From assembly GCA_003868215.1 (NCBI GenBank), contig QWDQ01000077.1, forward strand, positions 1-64,000: a DNA stretch of 64,000 nt, in the 5' to 3' direction. Within the stretch, counting starts at the first letter, position 1. Each line of letters opens with the position of its first letter. Below the pieces are notes generated by a model, which worked only from the letters and a program-made list of their open reading frames with translations, ran no database searches and was not told where the DNA came from. Shown one piece after another: positions 57,107-64,000 of this stretch. The position numbers and the translations under genes were made by a program. The DNA comes from Pseudophaeomoniella oleicola. Taxonomy: Eukaryota; Ascomycota; Eurotiomycetes; Phaeomoniellales; Phaeomoniellaceae.

Positions 57107-58687
57107 CAGTCCATTTACCTCAGCTCCCTCCTCACCGTCGAAGTAGTTTCTGCTCTGGCTTCAATCGGATTTCCCATAGAGCTCGATGTGTCGGGTAGTC
57201 GCGGAGTTGTTGTTTCGCGCGCATAGGCTAAAGAGACGGTTCTGTTATGTAGTGACTCGGCGATAGTTAGGTTTTGCGATTTGGAGAATGCAATCTGGAC
57301 AGTATCTCCTGGACTCGATAGACATAGGTTTTGTTATTTTGGATGTCTTGATTCAAAGATCGGGTGTCATTTTATGCCAGCATAAGATCGATCACGAAGA
57401 TAAAGAACGTACGGCTATCACAGCCCATGCGCATTTGGCTGAGATTAATGAAGGAAGGAACAGCCACGTAATGAAAAGTGTAAATGTATATTGAAGCAGA
57501 CTCGTTGAAGCCGAGAGGTGAGGTATCTGAGTTATCGTGATATGGTGATTACCTGAGCTTCGCTCATCGTGTACTTGGGTTAGATGAGGATGCTGCAACA
57601 TAGGGCCAAGCCTTACCAATACGAGATAAAGCCCGTCGCGCGGCCTTAAGTTAGTCCTCAGGTTGCTTAAGCGCGTTCCCCGCGTCAACGGTTCCAATAG
57701 AGAAATCGATAAGGCTCTTGCCATAACGTTACTGTGTACTACGTATCTTAGGGTCCTGGTAAGATACTCATATACGCTCTATCCACCTTAGGTACCTAGC
57801 TAGGTACCTACCTTACCTTGTATCTACCGATTGTATATGTATTGTGTACAATGTTTCTACCCAGTGACTCCTGGTAAGTATCATCGCCTATACCTATACT
57901 CGATTTCTACTACGTACATTCGTAGGGCAGGGCGAGATAGCGCGTGGAAAATTGATCTCCCTCAAGCCCTCAGCAAGGTGCAGCGAGGTCCTGCTCGTTC
58001 CTCTTGGTCCTTCATGAAGCTCAAAAGAGCACGAGCAGTGAAGATTGATTATATGGCACTCTTCCCGGTCTGCATGTCATCTCCGACACGTCATCAGCGA
58101 GTACACTCAAAACCAAGGAACAGTCTGAACAAGAATGAGCAAAGCGGTCTGGCCAATTCTACCACGTAGTAAATGTCTATTCATCGATAACTTCCATTTC
58201 CCACGGAATCTCCATCACCATCTCGCCTCATCGGCCAGTTCCGACGCCCAAAAATTACAGACAAGTTTACCAGTACAGTACTATGGTACACATCTGATTT
58301 GTGCTTACGAGATCGTTCATTGGTCAATCTCTACTAGTCAGCCTTTGTTACGTTTTGATACGGGTGTTCTCCGTGAACAGAAGAACATTATTTTACCGCA
58401 GATCTTGTATGTTCGCCCGGCCCCGTCTCTCCAAGGAAGTCGCCGGGCGGAGGAAAAGCAAATGGACTTACCTAAGTCATGGGCCCCTCCGATAAGTTTA
58501 CCTGGAGCTATGATATAAGAAGTCTTGTCCTACCTCCCTTCGTCAGGGAAATCACATTGGATTACTGTAGGAACTTCTTCCAGAGTCAATTGACCTTGTA
58601 ATATCCCTAGACAGCGTTCACATTTACACTCCTCCCTTCTTTCGAAATCTATATCGTCTTATCATCAACTAGAAAGCTTCATTCATC
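57107..58687. promoter_or_regulatory. 1.6 kb divergent RICTOR/uricase region
   Basis: No supported gene. TACCTAGCTAGGTACC-type repeats lie at about 57790-57822 and TACTACGTA elements near 57735 and 57909. Small frames (57288-57494, 57392-57724, 57831-58169, 58135-58518) overlap one another and resemble nothing known. CT-rich sequence just before 58688 fits a short uricase leader. Confidence 0.45.
57786..57826. repeat. TACCTAGC/TAGGTACC cluster
   Basis: Tandem and inverted TAGGTACCTA units, the same family seen in other spacers. Confidence 0.75.
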
Positions 58688-59643
58688 ATGCCTAGAGTCA
58701 CTGCCTGCCGTTATGGAAAGGACAATGTCCGTGTGTACAAGGTGCACAGGGATGCAGCTACTAAAACCCATACTGTTACTGAGATGACAGTCTCTGTGTT
58801 GCTCGAGGGCGAAATCGAAACATCGTATGTGAAACAGCTACGTTTTGGCACAGAACCCTTCTAACGCTCCCCAGTTACACACAGGCAGACAACAGCGTCG
58901 TCGTTGCCACGGATTCTATGAAGAACACCATCTATATCAAGGCCAAGGAGCACCCAGTCAACCCACCAGAACTGTTTGCTTCGATACTCGGCACTCACTT
59001 CATTGAGACGTACAAACACATTCACGTTGCACACGTCAAGGTTATCCAGCACCGTTGGACTCGATTGGAGGTCGATGGCAAGCCTCATCCGCACTCGTTC
59101 TTCCGTGATGGTGCCGAGAAGAGGATTGTGGAAGCAGACATCATTGAGGGCAAGGGTATCGAGATTCGATCGGCGATCTCTGATCTCCTAGTGTTGAAGA
59201 GCACCGGTTCCGCGTTCCATTCATTCGTTCGTGATGATTTCACCACACTTCCGGAAGTCTGGGACAGAATCTTGAGCACATCCATTGATGCCGGCTGGAA
59301 ATGGCAGACGTTCAAAGGACTCGAGCATGTGAAGAGGGAAGTGCCCAAGTTTGACGAGGCCTGGCAAGCGGCACGTCACATCACTTTCAAGACCTTCGCA
59401 GAAGATGAAAGTGCCAGTGTGCAAAACACTATGTACAAGATGTGCGAGCAGATTCTGGACGCAGCGCCACTCGTCGAGGCAGTTGATTACTCTCTGCCCA
59501 ACAAACACTACTTTGAGGTCAACCTTGCATGGCATCATGGTCTCAAGAACACAGGCGAGGATGCTGAGGTCTATGCTCCTCAAAGCGATCCAAACGGTCT
59601 CATCAAGTGTACCGTCAGCCGCTCGGAGAAGGCTCGCATCTAA
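58688..59643 (+). CDS. UOX: Urate oxidase (uricase)
   Basis: Cofactor-free enzyme oxidising urate to 5-hydroxyisourate in purine breakdown, normally peroxisomal. My model has exons 58688-58824 and 58875-59643, totalling 301 residues, the usual length. Family blocks: ACRYGKDNVRVYKV at the start, VVATDSMKNTIY (conserved Thr-Asp), FRDGAEKRIVEA, LVLKSTGSAFHSFVRDDFTT, and YSLPNKHYFEVNLAWHHGLK with the signature NKHYF. The C-terminus is SEKARI. ARI is only a near match to the peroxisomal PTS1 ([SAC][KRH][LM]); most fungal uricases end in a clear SKL/AKL type. Convergent with uL13m. Confidence 0.96.
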
Positions 59644-59841
59644 GGTTCTGTTACGCAAGAGAGAAAAATTGGTCTGGGTTATCTAGATGCATTCATCATA
59701 GACTGATTACTGGTCATCGAGTACCAGTGATAGTCTGGGAGTTATTCAACACTTTAATGTACAAGTTATGAATTTATGAAGACAATATACCAAAAAATAC
59801 CACGCTATGCATGCAATCATATCCTCAAAAGAAGCCCTAAA
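59644..59841. other. Convergent uricase/uL13m spacer
   Basis: Under 200 bp of AT-rich 3' flank. No gene. Confidence 0.5.
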
Positions 59842-60460
59842 TCATGGTTTCTCTGCATCTAGTTTCGATACTGCTTCTGTAATTGTTGAGTTTTGCTCGA
59901 TCGATTCGGGCTGTGTGCTGAAACGTATGATGTTCTTTTTGTAAGGATGTGCAGAACCTTCGAAAACTGCGCAATTGTCAGTCACCATGATGAGCACTCG
60001 ACTGCTTCATGGACAATGTACTCACCCTTCAACCTCGCCATCCGCTTGTCTCTTAACCTGTTCTTTGGCAACATTCCCCTGACCGCTCTCCGCAATACCT
60101 CACCTCCGCCCCATTTGCTCATCATAGCTTCCATACTCATTTGCTTGAGACTGCCAGGCCGCGTCGTATGTGAATAATATTGCTTTTGTTGTAACTTCCT
60201 GCCAGTAATGCGGAGATCCGAGCATCCAGTGGCAACAACGTAGTCACCACAATCTTGAGATGGATCCCATATTGGCTTATTTTTGCCCATCAAATGAATT
60301 GCAATTTGAGTTGCGACGCGCCCGAGTGGTCGTGAGTCGGACCCGACGTCGACATGGTGCCATGTGCGAGAAAATGCAAGACGAGTCTGTATCGAGGATT
60401 AACAACGAGTAGTGGCTTGGTGGGATCAAAATTGCATACTCTACCAATGGTTGCCGACAT
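59842..60460 (-). CDS. Mitochondrial large-subunit ribosomal protein uL13m
   Basis: Structural protein of the mitochondrial 54S subunit (Mrpl23 in budding yeast). My model has exons 60460-60440 (seven codons, MSATIGR), 60386-60026 and 59966-59842, totalling 168 residues. The junction gives MSATIGR then TRLAFSRTWHHVDVGSDS, typical of the family start. The core has LGRVATQIAIHLMGKNKP, VATGCSDLRITGRKLQQK and VRGMLPKNRLRDKRMARLKG; the last exon reads VFEGSAHPYKKNI. The start codon must come from the tiny first exon, since the second exon has no ATG in the right place. Confidence 0.94.
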
Positions 60461-60827
60461 AGTCGAGATCGAGGTCGGGGTCAATTCCCCAGACAAAGCC
60501 GTCGAACAGTCAGAGCTTCCAACGTTTACACTGATTGTGGTAGAAGAAACCAGCCTGCCATTGACCACGGTCCCTTTCTTGAAAACGCAATTTATCACAA
60601 TTCGTTTGTGAACAGTAGACTAGCTTGTGGTTTGTAGATTCCCCGGTCGAAGCACTTTACACTTCATGCTGGTCGCCAAACTTTCCCAGTCACGTGACAC
60701 CGATAATTCCGCTAGCGCACAAAGTCCACCACCACCAAAATCCAATATCGCAAATTCAAGATCGAGAACACCTGCGACGACTACTTTTTGACAACCCTCA
60801 ACGACAACATCTCGCACGCTACCCAAC
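60461..60827. promoter_or_regulatory. Compact divergent uL13m/uS9 promoter
   Basis: 367 bp between divergent start codons of a mitochondrial and a cytosolic ribosomal protein. A TCACGTGAC palindrome lies at about 60690-60698 (CACGTG E-box core). Such E-boxes bind bHLH factors (Cbf1 type) in fungi; the link to these genes is inference. Confidence 0.5.
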
Positions 60828-61452
60828 ATGGCCTCCGTTCCAAGCGTGCAATGCTTCGGCAAGAAGAAGACTGGTAAGCAATTCTTACGATAAATCTTTG
60901 ATGCGCAATTACTGATAATTCGAAGCTACTGCGGTCGCACACTGCAAGGTACGAAAGATCGAAAACGAATTTTTGTTGATACGAAAGCGATTTCTGACGA
61001 TCCAAACAGCAAGGCAAAGGCCTCATCAAGGTCAACGGCAAGCCTCTTGCCCTTACCCAGCCGGAGATCATGAGATTCAAGGTCCGTCAATCTTTAAACT
61101 CCAGCCGCACAAAGCTGTATCATCAAGGACAAAAAACATTAATACTGGTCTTACTCTGCAGGTTTACGAGCCTGTTCTCATTGTCGGTCTTGACAAATTC
61201 GCCAACGTCGATATCCGTGTCCGAGTCAGCGGTGGTGGTCAAACTTCTCAAGTCTATGCCATCAGACAAGCCATCGCCAAGTCTATCGTTGCCTACTACC
61301 AGAAATACGTTGACGAGTACGCCAAGAACCAGCTGAAGCAAGCTCTCGTACAATACGACCGTACATTGTTGGTTGCCGATAACAGAAGATGTGAGCCAAA
61401 GAAGTTCGGTGGTCCAGGTGCCAGAGCCAGATACCAAAAGTCGTACCGTTAA
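60828..61452 (+). CDS. RPS16: 40S ribosomal protein uS9 (S16)
   Basis: Cytosolic small-subunit protein whose C-terminal tail reaches the P-site tRNA. My model has exons 60828-60873, 60926-60948 (23 nt), 61010-61081 and 61162-61452, totalling 143 residues. Sequence: start [15 protein letters not shown], then [21 protein letters not shown], and the end RARYQKSYR, whose last Arg is universally conserved. Several short introns near the 5' end are common in fungal ribosomal-protein genes. The third intron has an unusual GTCCGT donor, supported by frame and conserved sequence on both sides. Confidence 0.96.
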
Positions 61453-61712
61453 GCGAAGGTGGACAGGGAACGAAGGGTTGCTATTGTGGTGTTGTTTTTT
61501 TGTCGCTTGTCTTGGAACAGGGTGGTTTCGGGCGGTGGCATCATGGTGCTATGGTATTCACAGGAAAAAAGGCCCAAACTGCGCCGGGAAATCCATATTT
61601 GCCGATATCAAGCTCTAGAATTATGAAGTCAAGACTTGTGCACAGCACGCATTCATAAGATTTTTCTCGTGTGGATGCATCATTGAAGTCTTTCTTTTTT
61701 CATCTTCTGGAC
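61453..61712. other. Convergent uS9/AAR2 spacer
   Basis: About 260 bp of 3' flanks with T-rich stretches. No gene. Confidence 0.5.
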
Positions 61713-63023
61713 TTATCCTAGATCTACTACAACAGGGGCGTACTCTCCTCGTTCTTCTTCCTCGTCCGCCCCTTCGACTTCCAGCTCCACCCGTTCCCCA
61801 TCTTCCAATTCAACCATGCCTCTCTTCAGTACCGTGATACCGTGCTCATCGTCCTCCCACCCAAACTCATCTCTCAGCACGGCCCAAAAGCTCTTGATTT
61901 CCTGCTTCAGTGCTGCGCTTCTTCCCTCCGTCATCGTCGTCGTCTCATCCGGTAGGATCTCTTCGACGGTCTTCCGCCATGCCATCAAGATCTTCCTCAT
62001 GCGACCTTCCCTGCTCGTGATAGCTCCGCTTCCCGCACCGAAATCGTCTCGGAATTCCTCGCTCATTCCGCCGGTCTCGAACATTCCGGCTTCGCTCAGA
62101 CAGCGGAGTTGCAGTCCCAAAGTCTTGAGTGCAAGCACGAAGAATTTCTCGACCTCTGCCACCGCTCGTTTACATGTGAATATCAGCCCTGTGATTCGTC
62201 TCCATTGCTCCAGACAGCTGTAGTTGCCCAACAACATGATCATAGCGAAACAAAACTGTAGTTCGGCGAGCAATTGCTTTGCTCCTAGTTCTCTCCTTTT
62301 CCCCGCGTCTTCCACGGGTATTGAAGTCGATGAAGGGATGTGAGCGGCGGCACTGTCGAGTATGTTACCGAGAGCCCATGATCTATCCTGTGCGGCTTCG
62401 CTTCGCTCTCGACCGACGGCGTCAGGCCGCCAGGTGCGTTTGAGGTCGATTGGAAGGAGACTAAGTGTCTCGGTCTCCTGAGGTTGTGACGAAGTAAAGT
62501 GAGAGGGATCTATATTGGAAATCTGTTCCAGATCTTGAGGGGCTGATGACGCAGAAGTGACCGTCCATGATGTAGGTGAAGAGGGAGAGGTGAGAATGCG
62601 TGTGAGGGTATGCGCGTCAATGTAGTTGGTTACTGCTTGCCATGAGGGTACAGAGTCACCGTCGTTTTGCGATGTTTGGAGAGCATAATCAACGAGACCG
62701 CCACCTAGTTGATCCCGAAGGCCTCGTTCTCCAGAGTGAGATATGGCTGGAGAGGTCTCGTCTAATATCTGAACAAGTCTTTCTTCGTCATCGTACCAGC
62801 GGAAAATTATATTCTTCCGCACTGGACCGCTGACTTCCGCCTGTGGTATTATGAACCAGATGCCATGTCTAATGGAGAGACCAGCATCGGTCCCAGTCAA
62901 TACAAAATGCACACCTGGAGGAACATTTCTGATGCCCTGAAAAGCTGGCGATGTAGTCAACGATATGAAATCAAGTGCAAGGAGTGCTTTTGAAGGTAGA
63001 GACTGAAAGAGAACGGTTGCCAT
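61713..63023 (-). CDS. AAR2: AAR2 splicing factor
   Basis: Assembly factor of the U5 snRNP that binds Prp8 before Brr2 replaces it. Single exon, 436 residues from ATG 63023 (MATVLFQSLPSKALLALDFI). An in-frame ATG 24 codons upstream (63095) is less likely. The N-terminal beta domain shows FQGIRNVPPGVHFVL and IRHGIWFIIP. The C-terminal helical domain shows ELQFCFAMIMLLGNYSCLEQW and a run of helices to FWAVLRDEFGWED, then an acidic tail (EGADEEEERGEY). A Ser/Pro-rich linker (about 140-215) separates the two. Convergent with uS9, same direction as uS11. Confidence 0.92.
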   Translation of the reverse strand: MATVLFQSLPSKALLALDFISLTTSPAFQGIRNVPPGVHFVLTGTDAGLSIRHGIWFIIPQAEVSGPVRKNIIFRWYDDEERLVQILDETSPAISHSGERGLRDQLGGGLVDYALQTSQNDGDSVPSWQAVTNYIDAHTLTRILTSPSSPTSWTVTSASSAPQDLEQISNIDPSHFTSSQPQETETLSLLPIDLKRTWRPDAVGRERSEAAQDRSWALGNILDSAAAHIPSSTSIPVEDAGKRRELGAKQLLAELQFCFAMIMLLGNYSCLEQWRRITGLIFTCKRAVAEVEKFFVLALKTLGLQLRCLSEAGMFETGGMSEEFRDDFGAGSGAITSREGRMRKILMAWRKTVEEILPDETTTMTEGRSAALKQEIKSFWAVLRDEFGWEDDEHGITVLKRGMVELEDGERVELEVEGADEEEERGEYAPVVVDLG

Positions 63024-63607
63024 TGCAAAGCGATGACTCGAAATTCCAATTGATATGATTTGATGGTCCTGCCGTACAATCCCAGAATTGATCAAAGCAT
63101 GTGGGCTTCCAATTCTTATGTCTGATATGGTCTTGACGACCGAATTCCAGACTTAGTCACAGGATCCCAGTAGCATGGACGACTTATACGGGTAAGATAT
63201 CTTGCACATTGACAATGGTTTAGACAGGATGAGTGTAGCCTGGAAAATCCATTACAGAAATTGTTCTCATGGTAGATAGTCTATACTTTGGCCATACAAT
63301 ATGTGATGTATTCATGCGGAGTTCTACATATATTTCACTCATGCTAGTTGAAGCACCTTTCCACGGGAGATCAGAAGCTTAACGACGAATCTACAGGGAC
63401 ACTTCCCGCATACATATATTAGTCAATTAAGGCACATTTATTGGGGTAGCTTGCGAATTTTCATCTGATCATTCATTCGTAGTAGCTACGGAAGATATGA
63501 CAGGATAGGAAGACCAGGCGACATGTGCCGTTCTTCACGTTTATTGTATTGAAAACCACCATGCTCCCACAGTTCGTAAATCCATAGCCACCCAAAAAGC
63601 GAGTTGC
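63024..63607. promoter_or_regulatory. AAR2 promoter and uS11 3' flank
   Basis: About 580 bp, no supported gene. Confidence 0.4.

Positions 63608-64000
<393 letters not shown>

Noticed and set aside
57831-58518. Two overlapping frames before uricase
   Set aside because: Short, overlapping and unlike any known protein; the stretch fits a promoter and leader.

Overview
This window is nuclear DNA from a filamentous ascomycete (Pezizomycotina). The genes are intron-poor, with mostly 40-60 bp introns (GTRNGT donors, CTRAC-like branch sites, YAG acceptors). The gene set is typical of ascomycetes: DASH subunit Dad3, a Zn2Cys6 regulator, an SPX-ankyrin-GDPD phosphodiesterase, AAR2, a RICTOR-type TORC2 subunit and uricase. 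Intergenic DNA is rich in simple repeats and in a recurring TACCTAGGTA-like motif. I could not fix the class; Leotiomycetes is possible but that is weak inference. I saw no viral, retroelement, tRNA, rRNA or CRISPR sequence.

Layout, left to right. 0-12 kb: CTA microsatellite, ATG18 (-), PPM2/TYW4 (+), a full-length ABCB transporter (+). 12-17 kb: a 2.7 kb repeat- and pyrimidine-rich spacer leading into a PPS1-like dual-specificity phosphatase (+). 17.6-25 kb: a membrane-anchored putative glycosyltransferase (-), a probable mitochondrial protein of unknown function (+), a Zn2Cys6 factor (-). 25-35 kb: TRM2 (+), ARP3 (-), taspase-like threonine aspartase (+), DAD3 (+), mitochondrial uS5m (-). 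35-46.4 kb: PRMT5 (+), GDE1 (+), kynureninase (-), ISA2 (+). 46.4-50 kb: a repeat-rich spacer, a spliced-looking membrane tail of unclear ownership (-), a RING-LON protein (-). 50-57 kb: a 3 kb spacer without a convincing gene, then RICTOR/AVO3 (-). 58-64 kb: uricase (+), mitochondrial uL13m (-), cytosolic uS9/RPS16 (+), AAR2 (-), cytosolic uS11/RPS14 (-, cut by the window edge).

This is a housekeeping region, not a biosynthetic or defence cluster. There is a loose concentration of RNA and translation genes: two tRNA-modification enzymes, four ribosomal proteins and one splicing factor. Many genes sit as divergent pairs sharing 0.4-1.1 kb promoters. For multi-exon genes I placed introns by hand, and each full model closes in one reading frame. 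That exposed a 57 bp in-frame intron in ATG18, a two-codon first exon in PPM2 and a 35 nt first exon in the ABC transporter. The most puzzling item is a chain of three splice-compatible exons (47768-48473) behind the RING-LON gene. It ends in a transmembrane segment but has no start codon of its own. I found no convincing undescribed system.
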